A DNA stretch of 54,670 nucleotides, taken from DATATB01 sp036268995. GTDB taxonomy: Bacteria; Planctomycetota; Planctomycetia; Pirellulales; PNKZ01. The notes below the pieces were generated by a model. That model saw nothing but the letters and a program-made list of their open reading frames with translations, made no database searches and had not been told where the DNA came from. The stretch covers positions 1 through 54,670 of the forward strand of contig DATATB010000155.1 of NCBI GenBank assembly GCA_036268995.1, given 5' to 3'. Of the stretch, positions 42,410-53,097 are shown piece by piece (the stretch's first letter is position 1; every line of letters begins with the position of its first letter). A program made the translations under genes and the position numbers.

Positions 42410-43387
42410 ATGAATAAGATTCGGGTGGCTCTGATCGGCTGCGGCGCCATTGCACGGCAACACGCTCAGCGGTTGAACACGGACGAGCGCGTCGCCATCG
42501 TGGCTTGCGCGGATCCCCAGCGCGAAGCGGCCGAGCGTCTGCGCGATACTCTCGCGCCTGCGGCCGAAGTCTTCGACGACGAGCACGCGCTGCTCGCGCG
42601 GCAGCCGGTCGACGCCGTGGTGATCTCATCGCCCACGCAGCGACATTACGAACAGGCCTGCCTGGCGCTCGAGGCCGGATTGCACGTGCTGTGCGAAAAG
42701 CCGCTGGCCGGCCAGCGTGCCGAGATCGTCGAACTGATCGAGCGCGCCGCGCGCGGCGGCCGCGTGTTCGCCATTTCGCATCAGCGCCGCTACAAATCGG
42801 CCTATGTGACCGCCCGCCGCGAACTGACCCAACGTGCCGACTGGTATGGCCCGGTGAGGCAGGTACACATTTACGCCTGCGAACGCTGGCAACAGAGCAT
42901 CGCCGGCACGTGGCGCGACGACCCGGCCGTGGCGGCCGGCTATTTCGGCGACGCCGGCATCCACCAGGTCGATGTGACGTACTTCATCACCGGCTTGTGG
43001 GCTCGCCGGCTAGTGGCGGCGAGCCGGCCGGCGAACAGCCGTGTGGAAGTTGTCACCGGCGTGCTAGCCGAATTGACCGACGGCGCGGGGTTGACCGCGC
43101 ATTTCGTGGGCAATGCCCAGCATTGGCGCGAAGACATCCACTTCCATTGCGAAAAGGCTGATTTGCTGTTGCGAAGCGAAGAAGTGTACCGCGCCAGGGA
43201 CAACCACCTGGAGCGGATCACGGACCTCGAACCCGACAGCACGCCCGACCGAGCGCTCATCGACGCTATCGTCGACGGCAAACCAGTCGCTTCGCCGCCC
43301 GAGATCGCGCTGCCCATTCACGATTGGACCCAAGCCGTGCTGCGTAGCGCCCGCGAGCAAACATGGGTCAACGTCGGGTCGCCATGA
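42410..43387 (+). CDS. Gfo/Idh/MocA family oxidoreductase (second copy)
   Basis: A 325-aa NAD(P)-dependent oxidoreductase. VALIGCGAIARQHAQ is at residues 6-20, LHVLCEKPLAGQ at 91-102 with the catalytic Lys97, and YFGDAGIHQVDVTYFITGLW near 182-201 matches the GGG-HxxD active-site region of the family. It is only distantly similar to the copy at 40301. It follows the class IV aminotransferase closely and is probably cotranscribed. The open frame runs back to 42224 inside that gene, but the ATG at 42410 puts the Rossmann strand at the N-terminus. Confidence 0.88.
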   Translation: MNKIRVALIGCGAIARQHAQRLNTDERVAIVACADPQREAAERLRDTLAPAAEVFDDEHALLARQPVDAVVISSPTQRHYEQACLALEAGLHVLCEKPLAGQRAEIVELIERAARGGRVFAISHQRRYKSAYVTARRELTQRADWYGPVRQVHIYACERWQQSIAGTWRDDPAVAAGYFGDAGIHQVDVTYFITGLWARRLVAASRPANSRVEVVTGVLAELTDGAGLTAHFVGNAQHWREDIHFHCEKADLLLRSEEVYRARDNHLERITDLEPDSTPDRALIDAIVDGKPVASPPEIALPIHDWTQAVLRSAREQTWVNVGSP

Positions 43388-43434
43388 GCTGGTCCGTTGT
43401 CCGTTGTCCGTAGCAACTGACCACTGACATATTT

Positions 43435-44604
43435 TCACGCTCGCAGTTGCTCGTCGTGGCGCATGCCGCTGGGGGGCTGATCGGCGCGGTGCATGTTGGC
43501 CAAGGCCTGCTTGGCGCCGGCGTGCTGCTCGACGTCGTTGTCTTCCCATTCGATGTTCACGGCGCCGGAATAGCCGGCCCGATTCAGCTCGACGAACAGT
43601 TCCTCGGTGCTGGCCGCGTCGCGGGCCGTGCCGGCGGTGACGAAGTTCCAGCCGTTGTGCCGATCGCCCATCGGCCGATGACCGCCCAACAGGCCGTTGC
43701 GCGTGTAGCCGCGAATGACTTGCACGCCCTTGATATGGGCACTGTGAATGCGGTCACCATACTCGCGGATGAACTGCACGCCCGACACGCCCTGCCATTC
43801 CATGTGCGAGCAATCGAAGTTGAAGCCGGCCGCCTTGGCGAAGCCGGCGCGATCCATCGCGGCCAGGTATTCGCCGGCGCTTGCGATGTCGCCCATGGCG
43901 CGTTCGCTGGGATGGCATTCCAGGTCGTAGGTGGTGCCGTAATCGAGACAGGCCTGAAACACCGGCGCGAATCGCTCGGCGAGCAAATCCAGGCTCACCT
44001 GATAGACGTCGGGAATGTCGAACCCGCCCAGCGAGCGTGGTAGCGGCGGAAACAGGAACCAGTGGCTCCAGCAATGGGCCGGCGAGCCCACAAAGCCGCT
44101 GACCGGCACGACGCGGTCTTGCAGCTTGCCCAAATGATGAGCCAGGCGCACGGCGTTGACCAGCGCGTCGCTGGCCTGGCGATGCGCAATCTCGCCGACT
44201 TCCGGCGGAACGTAGTAAGGATTGGTACGCGGCGGGTTGTGGCCCGCTTTGCGCCACGCGGCATAAGCCTCGACCGCCGCGCCGCCCAGGAATTGCAGCG
44301 TCTTGGCCGAGGGCTCGTCGCCGAGCGCCTGGCCTTGCAAGTGGGCGGCCACCGAAAAGATTTCCAGGCCATGCCGCTTGGCTTTGGCCACGCGCTCCGC
44401 GGCGTACTCTTGCGCACCATTGTCGTTGGCTGCCCGGCCCAGATCGAGTTCCCAGCTTGCTTCTTCCCAGCCGTCGAAGCCGGTGTCGGCCAGCCAAGTC
44501 AGCCACTTGTCTTCGGGCACGTTGCCGAACTGGCCGCGAACCAGGCCGATTTGATGATACGAATTGCGTCCCCGACGATGCTCGCGCGTTTGATGATGGC
44601 CCAA
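43435..44604 (-). CDS. Sugar phosphate isomerase/epimerase (xylose-isomerase-like TIM barrel)
   Basis: About 389 aa. IGLVRGQFGN begins the barrel; WEEASWELDLG, HLECHPSERAMGD-like TYDLECHPSERAMGD, NFDCSHMEWQG, HSAHIKGVQV and VNIEWEDND are the metal-ligand strands expected of AP-endonuclease-2-like epimerases. These enzymes isomerise ketoses or sugar acids with a divalent metal. The TTG at 44604 is chosen because GGAG lies 9 nt upstream and it starts 18 residues before the first barrel strand; an ATG at 44691 is possible. A start at 44748 would make the first 19 residues a translation of the adjacent repeat, which is unlikely. The last ~40 residues are charged and polar. Confidence 0.78.
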   Translation of the reverse strand: MGHHQTREHRRGRNSYHQIGLVRGQFGNVPEDKWLTWLADTGFDGWEEASWELDLGRAANDNGAQEYAAERVAKAKRHGLEIFSVAAHLQGQALGDEPSAKTLQFLGGAAVEAYAAWRKAGHNPPRTNPYYVPPEVGEIAHRQASDALVNAVRLAHHLGKLQDRVVPVSGFVGSPAHCWSHWFLFPPLPRSLGGFDIPDVYQVSLDLLAERFAPVFQACLDYGTTYDLECHPSERAMGDIASAGEYLAAMDRAGFAKAAGFNFDCSHMEWQGVSGVQFIREYGDRIHSAHIKGVQVIRGYTRNGLLGGHRPMGDRHNGWNFVTAGTARDAASTEELFVELNRAGYSGAVNIEWEDNDVEQHAGAKQALANMHRADQPPSGMRHDEQLRA

Positions 44605-44691
44605 GGTGTCGATCTCCGGGTGAGCAGCAAAGGATGTTTGGCCAGTGAAAACCGTCCCATCATAGTCGATGCCTGGCCGCAAGGGGAGCAT

Positions 44692-44779
44692 GGCGAGCCG
44701 GGAGCGTTCTCGGCGAGCCGGGAGCGTCAGCGACCGGAGATGTGCCAAAAACTCCGGTCGCTAACGCTCCCGGCTCGCC
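44692..44779. repeat. 28-bp-arm hairpin repeat at the monooxygenase 3' end
   Basis: The left arm GGCGAGCCGGGAGCGT plus CAGCGACCGGAG (44712-44739) and the right arm (44752-44779) are complementary at 27 of 28 positions around a 12-nt loop. A partial extra copy of the left arm (GGCGAGCCGGGAGCGT) lies at 44692-44707. The right arm covers the last six codons and the TAG stop of the flavin monooxygenase, giving it the tail ASRER. It lies between two minus-strand genes and could act as a terminator, although no T-run follows. Confidence 0.75.
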
Positions 44780-46137
44780 AGAGCCAACTCGGCGATCCAG
44801 CGCTGGAGGCGGCGGCGATAGGAAAAATGTTCGACTTCGAGCAGGTGCCGCGGCGAAGGGACGTAGCGAATTCCGGCCCCCAGATCCCGGTCGGCTGCGG
44901 CAATGGCCCGGTTGAAGCGCAGGGCGGCCGGCGTGCCGCGCTGGCGAGCCGTGACCAACTGGGCGATCAATTGCGCCTGATAATCCGCCAGGCCGAATTG
45001 CCCGCTATCCGGCTGGATGAGGCCGCAGAAGAACAGCGAATCGTGCTGCGGATGGAAGATATTCAGATAAAGCTGAGGCCGGCCGTCGCGCCAATTCAAA
45101 TGTCGCTGGTCGAGGAATGGAAAGCTGATGCGAAAACCCGTGGCATAAATGATCAGATCGATCCGCTCCTGGCTGCCGTCGACAAATCGCACGTGGTCGC
45201 CGGCCAACTCGGCCACGTCGGGCTTGATGCAGATATCACCGTGCCCGGCGTAGTACGGCAACTGCGAGTTGATGATCGGATGCGTCTCGAACAGCCGATG
45301 GTCCGGTCGCGGCAGGCCGTAACGCGTGGGCGGGCCGACCAGCAGCCGCAAATAGATGCGGGCAATCAGCCGACGCAGGGGTAGCGGCAGCCGCCAGCGC
45401 AAGAGTCGCTCGCCAACCTGATCCGCCGGCTTTCCGCCCAGGAATTTCGGCAAAAAGTGATACCCACGCCGCAGGCTGTGCAGCGTGCGGGCGGCGTTTT
45501 GCGAAGCTTCGACGGCAATATCGCAGCCAGAGTTGCCGGCCCCTATGACCAGCACGCGCTGTCCGCGCAGCACGTCGGGCGTCTTGTATTCAGCCGAGTG
45601 CAGCGTGCGACCCCGAAACTCGCCCGGGTAATCCGGCACGCGCGGATCCCAGTTGTGGCCGTTGGCCACGATCACGCCGCGATAGCGCCGCTGCTGCCCG
45701 TCTGCCAGGGTGATCAGCCATTGCCCATCGGCCGGTTCGATCCGCTCGATGGTCGTGCCGAATTGGATGTGGTCGTACAGGCCGAAATGCCGCGCGTAGC
45801 TACGCAGGTAATCCAGCACCTGGCGATGGTGCGGGTACTGAGGGTACTCGTCCGGCATCGGAAAATCGGAGTATTCCGTGAGCCGCTTGGACGAGATCAG
45901 ATGCGTCGACTGGTAGACGCTGCTGTGCGGCTTGCCGAAGTACCAGTTGCCACCAATGTCGTCTTCGCGCTCGAAACAATCGAATGTCACGCCGGCGGCT
46001 GCCAGGTTTTTTGCCACCGCCAGCCCCGACGAGCCCGCCCCGACGACGCAATACTTTTCCGCGGTAGCGCGCGAGGCGGGCGCATGGGCCGACACCGGCT
46101 GGCTGGCTTCATCGGCAAGGGACGGGGGTCGAGTCAC
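44761..46137 (-). CDS. Flavin-containing monooxygenase
   Basis: A 458-aa FAD/NADPH enzyme. The FAD site VVGAGSSG is at 31-38, followed by FEREDDIGGNWYFG at 55-68. The FMO-type signature reads FRGRTLHSAEYKTP at 174-187, and the NADPH site VIGAGNSG is at 197-204. A late YATGFRISFPFL matches the FMO ATG motif. The family oxygenates nitrogen or sulfur nucleophiles, or carries out Baeyer-Villiger reactions. The C-terminal residues ASRER and the stop codon come from a dispersed hairpin repeat, so the original C-terminus may have been longer or different. Confidence 0.87.
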   Translation of the reverse strand: MTRPPSLADEASQPVSAHAPASRATAEKYCVVGAGSSGLAVAKNLAAAGVTFDCFEREDDIGGNWYFGKPHSSVYQSTHLISSKRLTEYSDFPMPDEYPQYPHHRQVLDYLRSYARHFGLYDHIQFGTTIERIEPADGQWLITLADGQQRRYRGVIVANGHNWDPRVPDYPGEFRGRTLHSAEYKTPDVLRGQRVLVIGAGNSGCDIAVEASQNAARTLHSLRRGYHFLPKFLGGKPADQVGERLLRWRLPLPLRRLIARIYLRLLVGPPTRYGLPRPDHRLFETHPIINSQLPYYAGHGDICIKPDVAELAGDHVRFVDGSQERIDLIIYATGFRISFPFLDQRHLNWRDGRPQLYLNIFHPQHDSLFFCGLIQPDSGQFGLADYQAQLIAQLVTARQRGTPAALRFNRAIAAADRDLGAGIRYVPSPRHLLEVEHFSYRRRLQRWIAELALASRER

Positions 46138-46170
46138 AGGAGTTCGAGTTTTGCGCTGGTCCGTCGCTGC

Positions 46171-46197
46171 GGGCTAGTTCAGCTCGCCGGGCCTACG
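46171..46197. repeat. Solo degenerate REP overlapping a stop codon
   Basis: Read on the minus strand it begins GTAG, then the W-class arm GGCCCGGC, a changed loop GAGCTGA and a decayed second arm. The TAG of the GTAG is the stop codon of the DUF2007/zinc-ribbon gene (46193-46195). It has no inverted partner nearby, unlike the other copies. Confidence 0.6.
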
Positions 46198-46525
46198 ATG
46201 CCTCGTCCGGTCGCGCGGCCCCGCAGGTGTCGCACGAATCGTAGCCGGCATAGTTCATGGCCCCGCACGCGGCGCATTTCCATTGCGGCCCTTCCATGCG
46301 GGCCACCTGACGCTCTTCGTACTGCTCGATGATTTGCTCCGCCCGGGCGAAGTCGCGCTGCTGCACCAGGACGTCGGGCGCGGCAATGCTCAGACCGGCC
46401 AACGGTTCGTTTTCTTCCGAGACGACGGCGGCAATGCCAGCATCCAGCATCAGGTTCTTGACCAGATGGGCCTCGGTAACGTTGGCTGCCTGATAGATAG
46501 AAACCAGTGCTTCGGGGTCGCTCAT
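46193..46525 (-). CDS. DUF2007-type signal-transducing domain plus C-terminal zinc ribbon
   Basis: A 110-aa protein. Residues 1-70 match the small DUF2007 fold (LVSIYQAANVTEAHLVKNLM, then AGIAAVVSEENEPLAG and DVLVQQRDFARAEQII). Residues 82-104 hold a CxxC pair followed by a second CxxC pair (WKCAACGAMN, DSCDTCGAA), a zinc-ribbon or RanBP2-like finger. DUF2007 proteins are thought to bind small ligands or PII-like partners; that is weak knowledge. The stop codon falls inside a solo REP copy. It is probably in the same orientation group as the monooxygenase gene downstream. Confidence 0.8.
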   Translation of the reverse strand: MSDPEALVSIYQAANVTEAHLVKNLMLDAGIAAVVSEENEPLAGLSIAAPDVLVQQRDFARAEQIIEQYEERQVARMEGPQWKCAACGAMNYAGYDSCDTCGAARPDEAS

Positions 46526-46616
46526 GGCGTGCGTGCTCCTCGCTCAAGGTCGCTGGCAAAACTCTCCGGCCCCCGGCGGATGCATAGCTGGCGGGTGCAA
46601 TTTCAGGGCCGCTGGT

Positions 46617-46697
46617 GTAGGTGCCGCGAGTTCCAGCGGCACGGGTAGCACAATTGGCGGCGTTTCAAAAATGCCCGGCTCAGCTCGCCGGGCCGAC
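46617..46697. repeat. REP pair D (degenerate, Y and W stems)
   Basis: GTAG starts an intact stem (GTGCCGC with GCGGCAC), but the loop has changed to GAGTTCCA. The inverted partner has arms GCCCGGC and GCCGGGC around TCAGCTC, and its terminal CTAC is altered to CGAC. It is the oldest-looking pair in the window. Stem pairing persists although the loop and the tetranucleotide on one side have decayed. Confidence 0.75.
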
Positions 46698-46749
46698 ATT
46701 TGGCAGCCGATCATACCATAACTACGGTCCGATCCGTACAATCCGCCTT

Positions 46750-46778
46750 TTGTGCTTCCTGCGGTTTATCGCTACACT
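46750..46778 (+). promoter_or_regulatory. Possible sigma-70-type promoter for the sucA operon
   Basis: TTGTGC (46750-46755) and TACACT (46773-46778) are separated by 17 nt, the ideal spacing. The -35 matches consensus at only three positions and the -10 at four, so this is a weak prediction. It would give a leader of about 190 nt containing the 22-bp palindrome. Confidence 0.3.
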
Positions 46779-46919
46779 ACAAGACCTCGCTTACCCCTTG
46801 CACTTCCGCTCCGGTCTGACCGCCGACGGGGTGCGGTCTGTGCTGGCCGACTGCCGATGTGAAAATAGGCAAGCAAGACACCCGCCCGTAAATTGACTTC
46901 CCACTGTTGAGCTGGTCGC

Positions 46920-46941
46920 GGCCGGCAATCGATTGCCGGCC
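46920..46941. promoter_or_regulatory. 22-bp perfect palindrome upstream of sucA
   Basis: GGCCGGCAATC followed immediately by its exact complement GATTGCCGGCC, centred 45 nt before the sucA start codon. Perfect dyad symmetry with an AT-rich centre and no loop is typical of a dimeric repressor operator, though an RNA hairpin is also possible. No regulator gene is adjacent to suggest a binder. Confidence 0.45.
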
Positions 46942-46975
46942 ACGAGTGCCTGCTCGTTCAACTTGCAAACCGATC

Positions 46976-49780
<2,805 letters not shown>

Positions 49781-49889
49781 ACCGCCGCGGTTGCCCAGAA
49801 CGCGAACAATTCAAATGGCTCCTAGCCAAGCCGCCCGCCGGCACGATAAAACTAGCGTGGCCACTGGAATCATAGAGGAACTGCCAGCG

Positions 49890-51233
49890 ATGAGCGTCGA
49901 GCTGAAAATCCCCGCCGTGGGCGAGTCGATCACCGAGGTCCAAATCGGCGAGTGGCTCAAGGCCGAGGGGGACACGGTTCAGAAGGATGAAAACCTGGTC
50001 GAAATCGAAACCGACAAGGCCACCGTCGAACTGCCCGCCCCCGTCGCGGGCACCGTCGTCAAAGTCCTCAAGCGGGCCGGCGAAACCGCCAATGTCGGCG
50101 AAGTGATCGGCTACCTGGAAGAAGGCAGCGGCGACGGCGCCTCGCGCCCGGCCGCTGCCAGCGCCCCGAAGCCGGCAGCTGCACAACCGGCTCCAACGCC
50201 GCCCGCGGCCGAGAAACCGGTTGCTGAGAAACCGGCCGTCCCGCAGCCCGTAGCCGAGAAGCCCGCCGGTGTCGAGCATTCGCCTTCGCCCGCGGTCAGT
50301 CCCGAAATCCCGCCCAAGGTCATGCCAGCGGCGCGGCGCGAACTGTCCGAGCGGGGACTCAAGGCCGAAGATGTCAAGGCGTCGGGCCCGGGCGGACGGC
50401 TCTTGAAAGAAGACGTGCAGCGCCACACAGCGGCCCCGCCGGCGGCTGCCGCTCCCGCGCCGGCCCCAACTCCGGCCGTGCCTGCCAAGCCGGCGCGGCC
50501 CGAGATCTCGGGCAAGACGCTCACGCGCGGCGGACGCGAAGAAGAAGCGGTGCCGATGACCCCGCTGCGGCGGCGGATCGCCGAACGACTGGTCGAGGCG
50601 CAGGCCTCGGCCGCGCTGCTCACGACCTTTAACGAAATCGACATGAGCGGCGTGATGGCGCTGCGGCAGGAACACCGCGACGGGTTTCAGCAAACCTACG
50701 GCGTGAAACTGGGCTTCATGTCGTTCTTCGTCAAAGCCACGATCGAGGCGCTCAAGGCCATTCCGCAGATCAACGCCGAGATCCGCGGCACGCATATCGT
50801 GTATCACAACTATTACGACATCGGCATCGCCGTCTCCAGCGCCAAGGGGCTGGTCGTGCCCGTGCTGCGCAATGCCGAGCGGATGAGCTTTGCCGAAGTC
50901 GAACTGGCCATCGAAGACTTTGGCCGCCGCGCTCGCGATAACAAGATCAAGCTGGAAGAGTTGGAGGGGGGCACCTTCACGATCAGCAACGGTGGCGTGT
51001 TTGGCTCGCTGCTGTCGACGCCGATCGTCAATCCGCCGCAAAGCGGCATCCTGGGCCTGCACACCATCCAGGAGCGTCCCGTGGCCCGCGACGGGCAGGT
51101 GGTCATTCGGCCGATGATGTACATCGCGCTGACGTACGATCATCGCATTGTCGACGGCCGCGAAGCGGTCACTTTCCTGCGGCGCGTCAAAGACGGGATC
51201 GAGCAGCCCGCCCGACTGCTGCTGGAGATCTGA
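49890..51233 (+). CDS. sucB: Dihydrolipoyl succinyltransferase (E2 of 2-oxoglutarate dehydrogenase)
   Basis: A 447-aa E2. The lipoyl domain is at 1-80 with the lipoylated Lys43 in EIETDKATVELPAPVAG. A Pro/Ala linker follows, then the peripheral subunit-binding domain (VMPAARRELSERGLKAEDV, about 147-185), a second Pro/Ala linker, and the catalytic domain from about 215. The active-site motif YDHRIVDG (416-423) has His418 and Asp422. The ATG at 49890 has AGAGGAA 9 nt upstream; the frame is open from 49791 but the lipoyl fold starts at MSVELKIP. The E3 gene follows across a REP pair. Confidence 0.95.
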   Translation: MSVELKIPAVGESITEVQIGEWLKAEGDTVQKDENLVEIETDKATVELPAPVAGTVVKVLKRAGETANVGEVIGYLEEGSGDGASRPAAASAPKPAAAQPAPTPPAAEKPVAEKPAVPQPVAEKPAGVEHSPSPAVSPEIPPKVMPAARRELSERGLKAEDVKASGPGGRLLKEDVQRHTAAPPAAAAPAPAPTPAVPAKPARPEISGKTLTRGGREEEAVPMTPLRRRIAERLVEAQASAALLTTFNEIDMSGVMALRQEHRDGFQQTYGVKLGFMSFFVKATIEALKAIPQINAEIRGTHIVYHNYYDIGIAVSSAKGLVVPVLRNAERMSFAEVELAIEDFGRRARDNKIKLEELEGGTFTISNGGVFGSLLSTPIVNPPQSGILGLHTIQERPVARDGQVVIRPMMYIALTYDHRIVDGREAVTFLRRVKDGIEQPARLLLEI

Positions 51234-51234
51234 C

Positions 51235-51318
51235 GTAGGTCCGGCGAGCCGAGCCGGACCATGTTCGACTCAACGCCAAAACCGCCGCGCCGGGTGCCGC
51301 TCGGCTCGCGGCACCTAC
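51235..51318. repeat. REP pair E (Z stem first, then inverted Y), between sucB and lpdA
   Basis: Relative to the transcript this pair is in the opposite orientation to pairs A, B, C, D and F: GTAG with Z arms (GGTCCGGC, GCCGGACC), a 32-nt spacer, then inverted Y arms (GGTGCCGC, GCGGCACC) ending CTAC. It starts 1 nt after the sucB stop and ends 17 nt before the lpdA ATG, so it occupies almost the whole intercistronic gap. Confidence 0.9.
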
Positions 51319-51335
51319 GGAGACTTGAATCCTCG

Positions 51336-52733
51336 ATGAGCACAGGCGACACGGCCCAGCACGATCTGCTGGTGATTGGCAGCGGACCGGGCGGATATAC
51401 GGCCGCGATTCGGGCAGCCCAACTGGGCATGAACGTCGCCTGCGTCGAGCGTGAAGCCGCGCTGGGCGGCACCTGCTTGCGCGTCGGCTGCATCCCCAGC
51501 AAGGCGCTGCTGGAGAGCAGCTACCTGTTCAACGAAGCCAAGGAGCGTTTCGCCACGCACGGCATTCGCACCGGCGACTTGCAGCTCGACCTCGAGACGA
51601 TGCTCCGCCGCAAGACCCAGGTCGTCGGCACGCTGACCAAGGGCATCGACAGCCTGTTCAAAAAGAACAAAGTCACCCGGTATCTTGGTCACGCCACGAT
51701 CCAAGCGCCCGGTCGCGTGGCGGTGGCCGCCGGCGGCAGCCATCGCGAGGTGCAGGCCAAATACGTGCTGATTGCCACCGGCAGCAAGGTCGCTTCGCTG
51801 CCCGGCGTCACGCTCGACGGGCCGCGCGTGGGCACCAGCACCGAGGCGCTCGAGTATCCCACGGTCCCGAAGCATATGGTGGTGATCGGTGCCGGCTACA
51901 TCGGCCTGGAACTGGGTTCCGTCTGGCGCCGCCTAGGTGCGCGCGTCACCGTGCTCGAATATCTCGACCGCATCATGCCCGGCACCGACTTGGAGATTGC
52001 CGGCGAAGCGCTCAAGATTCTGAAGAAGCAGGGGCTCGAGTTTCGGCTGCAAACGCGCGTCACTTCGGCCCGGGCCGAAGGCGAGAACTGCATCGTCGAA
52101 TATGAAGGCGGCGAGCCGATTTCCTGCGACCGCGTGCTCGTGGCGGTTGGCCGGGTTCCGAATACGGATGGTCTGGGACTGGCCTCGGTGGGCATTGAGC
52201 TGGAGCGGGGGCGCATCCCGGTGGACGAGCATTTCGCCACCACGGCCGCAGGCATTTATGCCATCGGCGATGTGATTCGCGGCCCGATGCTCGCGCACAA
52301 GGCCGAGGAAGAAGGCATCGCCTGCGTCGAGCGGCTGGCCACCGGCTACGGTCACGTCAACTACGACGTGATTCCCAGCGTGGCCTACACGCATCCGGAA
52401 GTGGCCTCGGTCGGCAAGACCGAAGAGCAGTTGAAGGAAGCGGGCGCCGAGTATCGCGTCGGCAAATTCCCCTTCCGCGCCAACGCCCGAGCCCGCACTC
52501 TCGACGACACCGACGGCCTGGTAAAAATCCTGGCCGACGCGAAGACCGATCGTATCCTGGGCGTGCACATCATCGGGCCGCGTGCCGGCGACCTGATTGC
52601 CGAAGCGGCCGTGGCCATCGAATTCGGCTCCAGCAGCGAAGACCTGGCCCGCACCTGCCACGCCCATCCCACGCTGCCCGAGGCCATCAAAGAAGCCGCC
52701 CTGGCGGTAGCCGGAAGAACGATCAATTTTTGA
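51336..52733 (+). CDS. lpdA: Dihydrolipoamide dehydrogenase (E3)
   Basis: A 465-aa flavoprotein that reoxidises the lipoyl groups of E2 with NAD. The FAD site GSGPGG is at 15-20, the redox disulphide is in GGTCLRVGCIPSKALLES (Cys47 and Cys52), the NAD site GAGYIGLELGSV is near 188-199, and the second FAD site is YAIGDVIRGPMLAHKAEEEG near 309-328. The catalytic His-Glu pair is in CHAHPTLPEAIKEA near the C-terminus. Its position behind sucA and sucB completes a TCA-cycle complex operon. Confidence 0.95.
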   Translation: MSTGDTAQHDLLVIGSGPGGYTAAIRAAQLGMNVACVEREAALGGTCLRVGCIPSKALLESSYLFNEAKERFATHGIRTGDLQLDLETMLRRKTQVVGTLTKGIDSLFKKNKVTRYLGHATIQAPGRVAVAAGGSHREVQAKYVLIATGSKVASLPGVTLDGPRVGTSTEALEYPTVPKHMVVIGAGYIGLELGSVWRRLGARVTVLEYLDRIMPGTDLEIAGEALKILKKQGLEFRLQTRVTSARAEGENCIVEYEGGEPISCDRVLVAVGRVPNTDGLGLASVGIELERGRIPVDEHFATTAAGIYAIGDVIRGPMLAHKAEEEGIACVERLATGYGHVNYDVIPSVAYTHPEVASVGKTEEQLKEAGAEYRVGKFPFRANARARTLDDTDGLVKILADAKTDRILGVHIIGPRAGDLIAEAAVAIEFGSSSEDLARTCHAHPTLPEAIKEAALAVAGRTINF

Positions 52734-52899
52734 TCGCGGCGGCGATGACGATGCGGCGAGGGTGTAGTTTTCTTGTTAGCTCCTGCCCCGCTCACGTATA
52801 ATTGCAATTGGTGAGGATGAGTTTTTCACCAGATCCGACGCATGGCGCTGATTGGCGTTACGATGATGCGTGTTTTTGAGTAGTTTCCGGGAGGCGACG

Positions 52900-53097
52900 A
52901 TGACACATTCCGTGCAAGAGCTTCTCGACACGTTCGATCGGCTACCGGACGCGGAAAAAAGCGAGGCAGTCACTGCAATCCTGCGTCGAGTACAGTCGCT
53001 CGCATTTGATCTTCCTTCGGACCACGAACTTGTGCTCAACGCCGAGCAAATCTTCCTTGACTTAGACCGCCGGGAAGCGGCTGATGGGAACGCCTAG
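52900..53097 (+). CDS. Antitoxin of a MazF/PemK-type toxin-antitoxin pair
   Basis: A 65-aa acidic helical protein (SVQELLDTFDRLPDAEKSEA near 4-23, then ELVLNAEQIFLDLDRREA near 44-61). This arrangement, a short protein with an LxxFDxLPxxEK start and a LxAExxFLELDxRE-type end overlapping a PemK toxin by a few nt, is common in planctomycetes and cyanobacteria; that is family knowledge recalled, not searched. The ATG at 52900 has GGGAGG 6 nt upstream. The toxin gene starts 14 nt before its end but is broken. Confidence 0.7.
   Translation: MTHSVQELLDTFDRLPDAEKSEAVTAILRRVQSLAFDLPSDHELVLNAEQIFLDLDRREAADGNA

Larger units (their letters stand above)
46526..46975. other. 450-nt region upstream of sucA
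   Basis: It contains REP pair D (46617-46697), a possible promoter at 46750-46778 and a 22-bp perfect palindrome at 46920-46941, described separately. No open frame in it looks coding. As the divergent upstream region of both the zinc-ribbon gene and the sucA operon it should carry promoters for each. Confidence 0.6.

Noticed and set aside
44062..45384. Long plus-strand open frame (440 codons) across the isomerase and monooxygenase genes
   Set aside because: It runs antisense to two clear enzyme genes and through a hairpin repeat. Its sequence contains repeat-derived residues and no domain.
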